DNA from: DAOTXS01 sp034435055
Lineage (GTDB): Bacteria; Chloroflexota; Anaerolineae; UBA4142
NCBI GenBank assembly: GCA_034435055.1
Contig: DAOTXS010000097.1
Location: 1-64,000 of the forward strand
Length of the DNA stretch: 64,000 bases
Direction of reading: 5' to 3'
How positions within the stretch are numbered: position 1 is the first letter of the stretch; every line of letters starts with the position of its first letter. The notes under the pieces were generated by a model that saw only the letters and a list, made by a program, of their open reading frames with translations, did no database searches and was not told the origin of the DNA. Positions 7,798-14,968 of this stretch are shown here, piece after piece. A program made the translations under genes and the position numbers.

Positions 7798-8346
7798 ATG
7801 TCGCGGATTGGAAAAATGCCGGTCAAAATTCCGGCAGGTGTCAAAGTCAGTGTGGATGGCTCGACCGTTGCGATCAAAGGACCAAAAGGCGAATTGAAGC
7901 AGACGTTCGACCCGGCAATGGAAATTGCAATCGATAAGAATCTGGTGCACGTCAAAGCACCGGCGAACAAACTCTACGACGCCAAGCACGGTTTGACGCG
8001 CTCGTTGATCAACAATATGGTGCTAGGTGTAACCGAGGGTTACAAAAAGAATTTGGAAATCGAAGGCGTGGGGTACCGCGCGGAATTGCAAGGCAAGAAC
8101 CTTGTCTTGTCGCTCGGCTTTTCACATCTTGTTACCGTCGAACCACCCGCCGGTGTTACCTTCGTCGTCGATAAATCGCAACGCTTGTTCAGTGTCGAAG
8201 GTCCGGATAAACAGACGGTGGGCGAGGTAGCCGCCAAGATTCGTTCGATGCGACCGCCCGAACCGTACAAGGGTAAAGGGATTCATTATCTTGGCGAAAA
8301 GATTCGCCGCAAGGCGGGTAAAGCCGGCAAGGCGGGTGCCAAGTAA
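7798..8346 (+). CDS. rplF: 50S ribosomal protein L6
   Basis: 182 residues, MSRIGKMPVKIPAGVKVSVDG..., with the two-domain L6 pattern and the signature PEPYKGKGIHYLGEKIRRKAG near the end. L6 sits at the GTPase-associated centre. RBS GGAGGGGA lies just upstream. The stop directly abuts copy A of the 106-bp element. Confidence 0.97.
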   Translation: MSRIGKMPVKIPAGVKVSVDGSTVAIKGPKGELKQTFDPAMEIAIDKNLVHVKAPANKLYDAKHGLTRSLINNMVLGVTEGYKKNLEIEGVGYRAELQGKNLVLSLGFSHLVTVEPPAGVTFVVDKSQRLFSVEGPDKQTVGEVAAKIRSMRPPEPYKGKGIHYLGEKIRRKAGKAGKAGAK

Positions 8347-8452
8347 TAACTAATGGTGCTAGTTTGCAGGTGGATGGCTGTGAGATTCAAGTAGCGCGTC
8401 GCAAAATCAAAGCACAAAATATGCTCAAGAATCGCACTAACACCATTAGTTA
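8347..8452 (+). mobile_element. 106-bp inverted-terminus element, copy A
   Basis: It begins TAACTAATGGTGCTAGT (8347-8363) and ends ACTAACACCATTAGTTA (8436-8452), a 17-base inverted repeat with one mismatch. It differs by eye at two bases from copy C and two from copy D. TA dinucleotides stand at both outer ends, consistent with a MITE inserted at TA. It lies between the rplF stop and rplR. Confidence 0.85.
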
Positions 8453-8495
8453 ATAACCACGAAGGTACGGCGATTTGTGGAATGAGGAATGATTC

Positions 8496-8861
8496 ATGAA
8501 AACGATTGTAACGCATGTTCGGCGACAACGGCGTCAGCGCCGTGTGCGCGCCAAAGTCAAGGGCACACCGATGCGTCCGCGCTTGAATGTGTTTCGGAGC
8601 GCGCGGCATGTGTTTGCTCAAATCATCGATGATGCCAAAGGGCACACGCTCGTCGCCGCATCGACATTGGATGCCGGTGTGCGCGCGCAAGCCAAGGCGT
8701 TGAAAAAGCAAGATGAAGCAAAAGCGGTCGGCAAATTGCTGGCGCAACGTGCCATCGAAAAAGGATTGAAGCAAGTCGTGTTTGATCGCGGCGGATACCA
8801 ATATCACGGTCGCATCAAAGCGCTTGCGGAAGGTGCCCGCGAGGGCGGATTGGAATTCTAG
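8496..8861 (+). CDS. rplR: 50S ribosomal protein L18
   Basis: 121 residues with a basic N-terminus (RRQRRQRRVRAKVKGTPMRP) and the 5S-binding core RLNVFRSARHVFAQIIDD...GYQYHGRIKALAEGAREGGLEF. L18 bridges 5S rRNA to the 50S. RBS GAGGAA lies upstream. It is separated from rplF by copy A of the 106-bp element, an unusual gap within the spc cluster. Confidence 0.97.
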   Translation: MKTIVTHVRRQRRQRRVRAKVKGTPMRPRLNVFRSARHVFAQIIDDAKGHTLVAASTLDAGVRAQAKALKKQDEAKAVGKLLAQRAIEKGLKQVVFDRGGYQYHGRIKALAEGAREGGLEF

Positions 8862-8871
8862 GAGAAACGCA

Positions 8872-9453
8872 ATGCCTAAAGGTCCAATGGGTGGAAATCG
8901 AGGTCCGCGCGGTCGTTCGCGCGAGCAAGAGCGAGAACAAGAAGGTCCCGCGTACGACGAACGCGTTGTCGATATTACCCGCACGGCTAAAGTCGTCAAG
9001 GGGGGTCGGCATTTCGGCTTTCGGGTCGTCGTTGTGGTTGGCGATAATAACGGGACGGTCGGCGTCGGTATCGGTAAATCGCGCGAAGTGCCGGATGCGA
9101 TTCGCAAGGGCACGGAACGCGCGCGCAAAGATATGAAAAAAGTTTTGCGCGCCGGCACAACGATTCCGCATTTGATCGTCAGCAAGTTTGGCGCGTCCCA
9201 AGTGATGCTGAAACCGGCGACGCCCGGCACCGGCGTGATTGCGGCTGGCGGTGTGCGCGCGGTGATGGAATGTGCTGGCATCAAAGATGTGCTGACCAAA
9301 TCGCTCGGGAGCGCGAATAAATTGAACGTGGTGTACGCGACGCTGCAAGGTTTGCAAGGTTTGACGGATGCGGATGTGGTGAGTAAACGGCGCAACAAGC
9401 CGGCGGACACGCTTTTGCCACCGTGGAGGAAGCAGAATGGCAAGCCAGGGTAA
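8872..9453 (+). CDS. rpsE: 30S ribosomal protein S5
   Basis: 193 residues. The N-terminus is glycine/arginine-rich (about residues 1-25). It is followed by the double-stranded-RNA-binding fold (VVDITRTAKVVKGGRHFGFR) and the C-terminal fold (GGVRAVMECAGIKDVLTKSL). S5 acts in decoding accuracy. RBS AGGAGA at 8860. Its last 17 bases overlap rpmD. Confidence 0.97.
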   Translation: MPKGPMGGNRGPRGRSREQEREQEGPAYDERVVDITRTAKVVKGGRHFGFRVVVVVGDNNGTVGVGIGKSREVPDAIRKGTERARKDMKKVLRAGTTIPHLIVSKFGASQVMLKPATPGTGVIAAGGVRAVMECAGIKDVLTKSLGSANKLNVVYATLQGLQGLTDADVVSKRRNKPADTLLPPWRKQNGKPG

Positions 9454-9628
9454 ATTGAAAATCACGTGGGTCAAGAGCGCGATCGGTTACAAGAAAAATC
9501 AAAAGGCGACGATTGCCGCGCTGGGTTTGAAAAAGTTGGGGCAAGTGGTCGAGCAAAACGATACGCCGCAGATTCGCGGAATGATTTTCACGGTGCAACA
9601 TCTTGTTAAAGTCGAAAAAGTCAACTAG
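9437..9628 (+). CDS. rpmD: 50S ribosomal protein L30
   Basis: 63 residues: LKITWVKSAIGYKKNQKATI and GLKKLGQVVEQNDTPQIRGM are classical L30. It overlaps rpsE by 17 bases. GGAGGAA at 9423-9429 inside rpsE serves as its RBS, so the start is well supported. Confidence 0.96.
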   Translation: MASQGKLKITWVKSAIGYKKNQKATIAALGLKKLGQVVEQNDTPQIRGMIFTVQHLVKVEKVN

Positions 9629-9651
9629 TCCATTCGTCGATTAGTGATGGG
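9622..9651 (+). repeat. Short 'gtcaactagtc' word fragment, rpmD-rplO spacer
   Basis: A shortened relative of the gtcaactagt hairpins: gtcaactagtccattcg then tcgattagtgatggg. The left arm overlaps the last codons of rpmD (...V-N stop). Confidence 0.5.
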
Positions 9652-9662
9652 TGAGTGATGCT

Positions 9663-10115
9663 ATGAAATTACACGATTTGAAACCAGCCGAAGGATCCAA
9701 ACATCGTAAGCGTCGCGTGGGACGCGGAATTTCCGCCGGGCAAGGCAAGACGGCCGGGCGCGGCACAAAAGGTCAACGCGCGCGCACCGGACGCGGCATC
9801 AAACCGTACTTTGAAGGCGGTCAATTGCCGTTGGTGCGTCGTTTGCCGCACACCCGTGGATTCAACAATATCTTTCGCGAAGAATATCAAGTGGTCAATT
9901 TGAGTACGCTCGATGCCAAGTTTGAGGCGGGCGCAGAAGTTACGCCGCAAGCGATGGTCGAACGCGGTTTGACTCACACTGCCGAGCGCATCAAAGTGCT
10001 GGGGACTGGTGCGTTGAATAAAGCATTGACGATCAAAGCGCATGCGTTTTCGGCGAGCGCGAAAGATAAAATTACCGCGGCGGGTGGAAAAGCCGAGGAA
10101 ATTCAAGGCGACTAG
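9663..10115 (+). CDS. rplO: 50S ribosomal protein L15
   Basis: 150 residues, MKLHDLKPAEGSKHRKRRVG..., with the glycine-rich N-terminal arm (GRGISAGQGKTAGRGTKGQ) that threads into 23S rRNA. The ATG at 9663 gives the canonical start; a GTG 12 bases upstream is in frame but less likely. secY follows. Confidence 0.96.
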   Translation: MKLHDLKPAEGSKHRKRRVGRGISAGQGKTAGRGTKGQRARTGRGIKPYFEGGQLPLVRRLPHTRGFNNIFREEYQVVNLSTLDAKFEAGAEVTPQAMVERGLTHTAERIKVLGTGALNKALTIKAHAFSASAKDKITAAGGKAEEIQGD

Positions 10116-10140
10116 TCAACCGGTTGACTGGTTGATTTGT
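10110..10140 (+). repeat. Short-word hairpin, rplO-secY spacer
   Basis: A compact palindrome: agtcaaccggttgact sits at the stop codon of rplO, followed by ggttgattt. The centre accggt is symmetric. It belongs to the gtcaac word family. Confidence 0.6.
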
Positions 10141-10154
10141 TTGGAGTAGATGCG

Positions 10155-11438
10155 ATGATTGATGCCTTGCGAAATGCGATGCGGTTGCCAGATTTGCGGA
10201 ACAAGATTTTGTTCACGCTTTTTATTCTGATTGTTTATCGTCTCGCGGCGCATATTCCCGTCCCGAATGTCGATACCACTGCCTTGCGGACCGTGTTCGG
10301 TCAAAATCAATTACTTGGCTTTCTTGATCTCTTTTCCGGCGGCGCGCTCTCGAACTTTTCCGTCGTCGCGATGGGGGTGTATCCGTACATTACCGCGCAG
10401 ATCATTATGCAACTTGCCACCGGCATCGTCCCGGCATTGGAGAAGATGGTGAAGGAAGGTGGCGAAGCCGGCCGCGCGCGCATTAGTCAATGGACGCATT
10501 TGTTGACGATTCCGCTCGCGGCATTGCAAGCGATTGCGCAGGCGGTTGTGTTGACGCAATCTACGCCGCCGGTTTTGAGCAAATGGGGCTTTGCGCAATA
10601 TCCGCTCGAAACCTTGTCCGTGATTATCACGTTAACCGCCGGCACGGTTTTTGCGATCTGGCTTGGCGAATTGATCAGCGAGCAAGGTATCGGCAGTGGC
10701 GTGTCGATCATTATCTTTGGCGGTATCGTCGCGGGGATTCCGCAACGCGTGGGGCAGTTGTTGACGACGAATCCGCTCCAGTTTCTGTTCTTCATCATCG
10801 TGACGGTTGTAACCATTGTCGGCATCGTGTATATTCAAGAAGGGCAACGCCGGATTCCGGTGCAGTACGGCAAGCAAGTGCGCGGCACGAAAATGTACGG
10901 CGGACAATCGTCGCACATTCCGCTGCGTATCAATTCGTCCGGGATGATTCCGTTGATCTTTGCGGTTTCGTTCCTGATCTTTCCGGGCGTCATCGCTGCG
11001 CCGTTTGCCGCGCCGGCGGGTCAGCCAGAAAATTTTGCCAACTGGATCGTCAACTCGTTCAATCAGCAAAGCCCGGTGTACTGGATCGTCTATTTTGCAC
11101 TGGTGATTGGACTCACGTACTTTTATACCGATGTGGTGTTCCGCCAGCAAAACATTCCGGAAATGTTGCAACGCCAAGGCGGCTTTATTCCCGGCATTCG
11201 CCCGGGCAAACGCACCGAAGAGTACTTGAACGGTGTCTTGCAACGCATTACTCTCGTTGGCGCGGTCTTTCTGGGTTTGGTGGCGATTCTGCCATTTCTC
11301 GTCCGCGATCCCAACGAAGCCACAACGATGTTGATCACGAGCACCGGCTTGCTGATCGTCGTTGGCGTGGTTTTGGATACGATGAAGCAACTGCAGGCGC
11401 AATTGTTGATGCGCCATTACGAGGGCTTTATCAAGTAA
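10155..11438 (+). CDS. secY: Protein translocase subunit SecY
   Basis: 427 residues with ten predicted membrane segments. The family signatures LGIGPYITAQI-like (MGVYPYITAQIIMQLATG) and YGKQVRGTKMYGGQSSHIPL are visible. SecY is the protein-conducting channel, working with SecE/SecG and with SecD/SecF (46-48.6 kb here). ATG 10155 has TTGGAG 10142-10146; a TTG at 10137 is in frame but lacks support. Copy B of the 106-bp element directly follows the stop. Confidence 0.97.
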   Translation: MIDALRNAMRLPDLRNKILFTLFILIVYRLAAHIPVPNVDTTALRTVFGQNQLLGFLDLFSGGALSNFSVVAMGVYPYITAQIIMQLATGIVPALEKMVKEGGEAGRARISQWTHLLTIPLAALQAIAQAVVLTQSTPPVLSKWGFAQYPLETLSVIITLTAGTVFAIWLGELISEQGIGSGVSIIIFGGIVAGIPQRVGQLLTTNPLQFLFFIIVTVVTIVGIVYIQEGQRRIPVQYGKQVRGTKMYGGQSSHIPLRINSSGMIPLIFAVSFLIFPGVIAAPFAAPAGQPENFANWIVNSFNQQSPVYWIVYFALVIGLTYFYTDVVFRQQNIPEMLQRQGGFIPGIRPGKRTEEYLNGVLQRITLVGAVFLGLVAILPFLVRDPNEATTMLITSTGLLIVVGVVLDTMKQLQAQLLMRHYEGFIK

Positions 11439-11544
11439 TAACTCAGGGTGCTAGTTTGCAGGTGGACGGTGGGGAGATTCAAGTAGCGCGTTGCAAAATC
11501 AAAGCACGAGATTTGTTCAGGCGTCGCACTAGCACCATTAGTCA
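11439..11544 (+). mobile_element. 106-bp inverted-terminus element, copy B (diverged)
   Basis: Same length as the other copies with no indels, but about 16 base differences from copy C by eye. Ends: TAACTCAGGGTGCTAGT and ACTAGCACCATTAGTCA. The outermost bases have decayed to TA/CA. It lies between secY and adk in the same orientation as copies A and C. Its retained length despite divergence is the oldest-looking case in the window. Confidence 0.8.
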
Positions 11545-11566
11545 ATAACTCAACGCGGAGGGGACG

Positions 11567-12358
11567 ATGGTTGCCAAGTACTTGATTCTGCTCGGAGCGC
11601 CCGGTGCCGGCAAAGGAACGCAGGCGGAACTCTTGCAGGAGAAATTCGGTCTCGTGCATATTTCGAGCGGCGATCTCTTCCGCGAGAATGTTTCCCAACA
11701 AACACCGCTCGGCGTACTGGCTAAAACGTATATGGACAAGGGCGAGCTAGTGCCGGACGATGTAACCATCCAAATGGTGATGGAGCGCATCGCGCGTCCC
11801 GATTGCACCAAAGGGGTGGTCTTCGACGGCTTTCCGCGCACGACCGCCCAAGCCGACGCGCTCAAAGCCGCGCTCGCGCGACAAAAGAAAAAAATCGGCG
11901 CAGTGTTGTACGTCAAGGTACGCGACGAGATTTTGATCAATCGATTGACGGCGCGCTGGATTTGCCCCGCGTGCGGAACGGTGTATAATCTGCTCTCCAA
12001 TCCGCCGAAGGTTGCGGGGAAATGTGACAAGGATGGCGCGGAGCTGGGACAGCGCAACGATGACAAACCGGAGACCGTCAAGAATCGATTGAGCGTTTAT
12101 CACACGCAAACTGCGCCGCTCATCGATTTTTATCGCCAAGCGCGCTTGCTCAACGAAATCGACGGTGAGCAAAGCATCGAACAGGTGCAAAAAGCCGTTA
12201 TCACGCTCGTTCAACGATTAGGGTCCAAGGTCAAACGTGATCGTCATCAAATCAAAAAGCGAGATCGCGGTGATGCGCGAAGCAGGACGAATCGCCGCCG
12301 AAGCGCTCGCGTTGTTAAGGGAAAAAGTCAGACCGGGCGTAACGACCGCCGAGCTTGA
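11567..12358 (+). CDS. adk: Adenylate kinase, 3' end out of the normal frame
   Basis: Adenylate kinase (ATP + AMP to 2 ADP). P-loop GAPGAGKGT at residues 10-18, FDGFPRT, and a LID zinc-type motif starting CPACG. The true family ends near residue 219 (...KAVITLVQRLG). Here the frame runs on for about 45 arginine-rich residues and overlaps map by 122 bases. In the +1 frame a TAG stands exactly where a 219-residue protein should stop (about 12217), which points to a one-base indel or an odd natural extension. RBS GGAGGGG upstream. Confidence 0.9.
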   Translation: MVAKYLILLGAPGAGKGTQAELLQEKFGLVHISSGDLFRENVSQQTPLGVLAKTYMDKGELVPDDVTIQMVMERIARPDCTKGVVFDGFPRTTAQADALKAALARQKKKIGAVLYVKVRDEILINRLTARWICPACGTVYNLLSNPPKVAGKCDKDGAELGQRNDDKPETVKNRLSVYHTQTAPLIDFYRQARLLNEIDGEQSIEQVQKAVITLVQRLGSKVKRDRHQIKKRDRGDARSRTNRRRSARVVKGKSQTGRNDRRA

Positions 12359-12986
12359 TGCAGTTGCTCACGCGATCATTACCAAACAAGGCGCCAAACC
12401 TTCTTTCAAAGGTTATCGCGGATTTCCGGCATCGATCTGCACATCGATCAACGAACAAGTGGTGCACGGAATTCCCAGTTCTAAAGTTGTCCTCAAGGAA
12501 GGCGACATTATTTCGATTGATGTTGGCGCGACGTATAAAGGTTTTGTCGGCGACAACGCGATCACGTTGCCGGTTGGGCAAGTGTCCGATGTTGCCAAAC
12601 GATTGATGGAAACGACGCAAGGCGCGTTGATGGCGGCGATTGCGGTGGCGTGCGGCGGTAATTATTTAGAGGATATTTCCGGCGCGGTTCAAGATTACGC
12701 CGAGTCGCGCGGATTCTCAGTCGTGCGCGAATACGTGGGCCACGGCGTTGGGCGCCAGATGCACGAAGAACCGAGTATCTTTAATTATCGGCAAGGCAAA
12801 CGGGGACCGCAATTGAAACCCGGCATGACGCTTGCCATCGAGCCGATGATTAACGAAGGGGTGTCGGAGACGCGTACCCTGCGCGACAAGTGGACAGTGG
12901 TAACGAAAGACGGCAAACTCTCGGCACATTTTGAACATACCATTGCAATTACCGAAGGCGCGCCGGAAATTCTGACGCTGTTGTAA
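12237..12986 (+). CDS. map: Methionine aminopeptidase, type I
   Basis: 249 residues. Removes the initiator methionine from new proteins. All five metal ligands are visible: D95 and D106 (IDVGATYKGFVGD), H169 (GHGVG), E202 (IEPMIN), E233 (FEHTIAIT). Start GTG 12237 gives MIVIKSKSEIAVMREAGRIA, the usual N-terminus. It sits within the annotated 3' end of adk. Canonical secY-adk-map order. Confidence 0.96.
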   Translation: MIVIKSKSEIAVMREAGRIAAEALALLREKVRPGVTTAELDAVAHAIITKQGAKPSFKGYRGFPASICTSINEQVVHGIPSSKVVLKEGDIISIDVGATYKGFVGDNAITLPVGQVSDVAKRLMETTQGALMAAIAVACGGNYLEDISGAVQDYAESRGFSVVREYVGHGVGRQMHEEPSIFNYRQGKRGPQLKPGMTLAIEPMINEGVSETRTLRDKWTVVTKDGKLSAHFEHTIAITEGAPEILTLL

Positions 12987-13013
12987 TCGGACGACAATTG
13001 TGGAGATGAGAAA

Positions 13014-13127
13014 ATGAAAGTTCGACCATCCGTGAAACCGCGTTGCGAAAAATGCAAGATTATTCGCCGGCGCGGCATTGTGCGAATCATTTGCGAAAAT
13101 CCAAAGCATAATCAGAGACAAGGATAA
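13014..13127 (+). CDS. rpmJ: 50S ribosomal protein L36
   Basis: 37 residues, MKVRPSVKPRCEKCKIIRRR..., with zinc ligands C11, C14, C27, H32. It is the zinc-binding C+ form. GGAG at 13002-13005 is the RBS. It follows map by only 27 bases, so infA, which often lies here, is absent. Confidence 0.97.
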   Translation: MKVRPSVKPRCEKCKIIRRRGIVRIICENPKHNQRQG

Positions 13128-13195
13128 TAGTCCATCAGTCGATTCGTGAACCAGTCAACTAGTTGACGCATCGACTAAGCGACTCACTTGGAGGA
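13128..13195 (+). repeat. Short-word hairpin repeat, rpmJ-rpsM spacer
   Basis: gtccatcagtcgattcgtgaaccagtcaac is followed by tagttgacgcatcgactaagcgactcac. The centre gtcaactagttgac is a perfect palindrome of 14 bases. It belongs to the gtcaactag family. Confidence 0.75.
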
Positions 13196-13198
13196 ATT

Positions 13199-13582
13199 AT
13201 GGCTCGTATTGCTGGCATCGACTTGCCACGTCAAAAGCGCATCGACATTGCACTGCGCTACCTGTATGGCATTGGTCCAGTCAAAGCCGTTGAAGTGTTG
13301 GGCAAAGCAGAAGTCAATCCTGCCGTGCGTGTCAAAGATTTATCAGAAGCCGAAGTCGCGCGCATTCGTACAGTCATCGACCGCGATTATAAAGTGGAAG
13401 GTGATTTGCGCCGCGAAGTAGCAATGAATATCAAACGGATGCAGGAAATCGGTTCCTATCGTGGTTTACGGCATCGCCGCAATTTGCCGGTGCATGGTCA
13501 GCGCACGCGGACAAATGCACGCACCAAGCGCGGCGCGAAAAAGACAGTCGCCGGGCGCAAGCGCAGCAAGGCGAAGAAATAA
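13199..13582 (+). CDS. rpsM: 30S ribosomal protein S13
   Basis: 127 residues, MARIAGIDLPRQKRIDIALR..., with the helix-two-turn-helix region and the basic tail RGLRHRRNLPVHGQRTRTNA. S13 contacts P-site tRNA and forms bridges with L5. Start ATG 13199 follows GGAGGAA. Confidence 0.98.
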   Translation: MARIAGIDLPRQKRIDIALRYLYGIGPVKAVEVLGKAEVNPAVRVKDLSEAEVARIRTVIDRDYKVEGDLRREVAMNIKRMQEIGSYRGLRHRRNLPVHGQRTRTNARTKRGAKKTVAGRKRSKAKK

Positions 13583-13584
13583 AT

Positions 13585-13650
13585 AGAGATTGGAGATTAG
13601 TAATTAGAGATGGAAATGAAACTATCTCTAATCTCCAATTACTAATCTCC
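13585..13650 (+). repeat. Long hairpin repeat, 'ggagattagt' type, rpsM-rpsK spacer
   Basis: Left arm tagagattggagattagta attagagat (13585-13611), right arm atctctaatctccaatta ctaatctcc (13624-13650), about 27 bases each with few mismatches and a short loop. The word is ggagatta/ttagagat, different from the neighbouring spacers. The structure could also act as an RNA processing or stability element. Confidence 0.85.
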
Positions 13651-13666
13651 GTTTTTCGGAGGATCA

Positions 13667-14098
13667 ATGGCGGAAGAGCAAAAGACAACCACTGGTTCAG
13701 CGGGAGCGGCGCGACGACCCGTGCGGCGCGGCGGCAAGAAAGAGAAAAGAGCCGTACCGTACGGAACCGCGCACATTCAAGCATCGTTCAACAATACCAT
13801 CATCACGTTCAGCGACACGCAGGGCAATGCGATTGCGTGGAGTAGCGCCGGCGCGAGCGGGTTCAAAGGTTCGCGCAAGAGCACGCCGTACGCCGCGCAA
13901 ATCGCCGCGCAAAATGCAGCCAAGCAAGCGATGGAATTAGGATTACGTGAAGTCGACGTGTTGGTGCGAGGACCCGGACCCGGGCGAGAATCGGCGATTC
14001 GCGCACTGCAGCAAGTTGGGATGCGCGTCCGTTCGATCACGGACGAAACGCCAATTCCGCACAATGGTTGTCGACCGCCCAAAAAGCGGCGTGTGTAG
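13667..14098 (+). CDS. rpsK: 30S ribosomal protein S11
   Basis: 143 residues. The N-terminal 30 residues are basic and low-complexity. The S11 core follows (AHIQASFNNTIITFSDTQGN ... GPGPGRESAIRALQQVGMRV). S11 lies on the platform by the Shine-Dalgarno helix. RBS CGGAGGA. Confidence 0.97.
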   Translation: MAEEQKTTTGSAGAARRPVRRGGKKEKRAVPYGTAHIQASFNNTIITFSDTQGNAIAWSSAGASGFKGSRKSTPYAAQIAAQNAAKQAMELGLREVDVLVRGPGPGRESAIRALQQVGMRVRSITDETPIPHNGCRPPKKRRV

Positions 14099-14111
14099 TT
14101 GAGGAGGATTG

Positions 14112-14747
14112 ATGGCTCGATATCTTGGTTCAGTGTGCGCGTTGTGCCGGCGTGAAGGTGAAAAATTATATCTCAAAGGCGAGCGATGCTTTTCGAATAA
14201 ATGCGCGATTCAAAAGCGTGCGTATGCACCCGGTCAGCACGGGCCGACCGGCGGGATGCGGCGCAAAGCCAGCGATTATGCAACGCAGTTGCGCGAAAAG
14301 CAAAAAGCGCGCCGCATCTACGGCGTCTTTGAACGACAATTCCGCCGCTACTTTGCCGAAGCGTCCAAATCGACCGGCGTTACCGGCGCGGCGTTGTTGC
14401 AATATCTAGAACGGCGTTTCGATAATGTCGTCTTTCGACTTGGGTTTGCGACCAGCCGCAAACAAGCGCGGCAGTTGGTTTTGCACGGACATTTCTTGGT
14501 GAATGGCAAAGCGGTGAACGTGCCATCGTACCTGCTCAAAGCCGGCGACACGATCACCGTCGCGCCGAACAGTCGCGCGAGTTCTTACTTTGAAGCAGTT
14601 GCCAAAGACTTGGCTAAACGCTCGGTGCCGGGATGGTTGACGTTGGACGCCTCAAATCTGGCTGGCAATGTTGTCAGTCTGCCGACGCGCCAGCAAATCG
14701 ACACTGCCTTGAAAGAACAATTAATCGTTGAGTACTACAGCCGGTAA
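14112..14747 (+). CDS. rpsD: 30S ribosomal protein S4, zinc-binding type
   Basis: 211 residues, MARYLGSVCALCRREGEKLY.... The N-terminal cysteines (CALC, then RCFSNKC) make it the C+ form. The S4 RNA-binding domain is at about residues 100-165 (RRFDNVVFRLGFATSRKQAR). S4 nucleates 30S assembly. GAGGAGG at 14101-14107 supports ATG 14112. Confidence 0.97.
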   Translation: MARYLGSVCALCRREGEKLYLKGERCFSNKCAIQKRAYAPGQHGPTGGMRRKASDYATQLREKQKARRIYGVFERQFRRYFAEASKSTGVTGAALLQYLERRFDNVVFRLGFATSRKQARQLVLHGHFLVNGKAVNVPSYLLKAGDTITVAPNSRASSYFEAVAKDLAKRSVPGWLTLDASNLAGNVVSLPTRQQIDTALKEQLIVEYYSR

Positions 14748-14958
14748 GACTAGTGCAATAGTAACTAATGGTGCTAGTTTGCAGGTGGATGGCTGTGAGA
14801 TTCAAGTAGCGCGTCGCAAAATCAAAGCATAAAATATGCTCAAGAATCGCACTAGCACCATTAGTTAGTAAGATAGTTTGTTAGTGCGTTAGTTCGCTCG
14901 ATTGTCTTCAACTATTGCACTATCTCACTATCGCACTATTGAACTATTCTAATCCAGG
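14748..14958 (+). repeat. 'tagtgcaatagt' word hairpin interrupted by the 106-bp element
   Basis: Left words (tagtgcaatag before 14761, then tagtttgttagtgcgttagtt after 14867) are matched by inverted words aactattgcactatctcactatcgcacta at 14910-14940. Copy C of the 106-bp element is inserted inside the left arm at a TA. This spacer separates rpsD from rpoA. Confidence 0.75.
14762..14867 (+). mobile_element. 106-bp inverted-terminus element, copy C
   Basis: Perfect 17-base terminal inverted repeat: TAACTAATGGTGCTAGT and ACTAGCACCATTAGTTA. The inner 15 bases ACTAATGGTGCTAGT are flanked by TA on both sides, as expected for a target-site duplication of TA. It carries no gene that I can recognise. 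Confidence 0.88.
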
Positions 14959-14968
14959 AGGTTCCGCG

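Noticed and set aside
8286..9443. 385-residue open frame on the - strand across rplR and rpsE
   Set aside because: It is the shadow of strongly conserved ribosomal genes on the other strand and has no RBS or family likeness.
10632..11417. 261-residue frame opposite secY
   Set aside because: Antisense shadow of a conserved membrane protein; no start signals.
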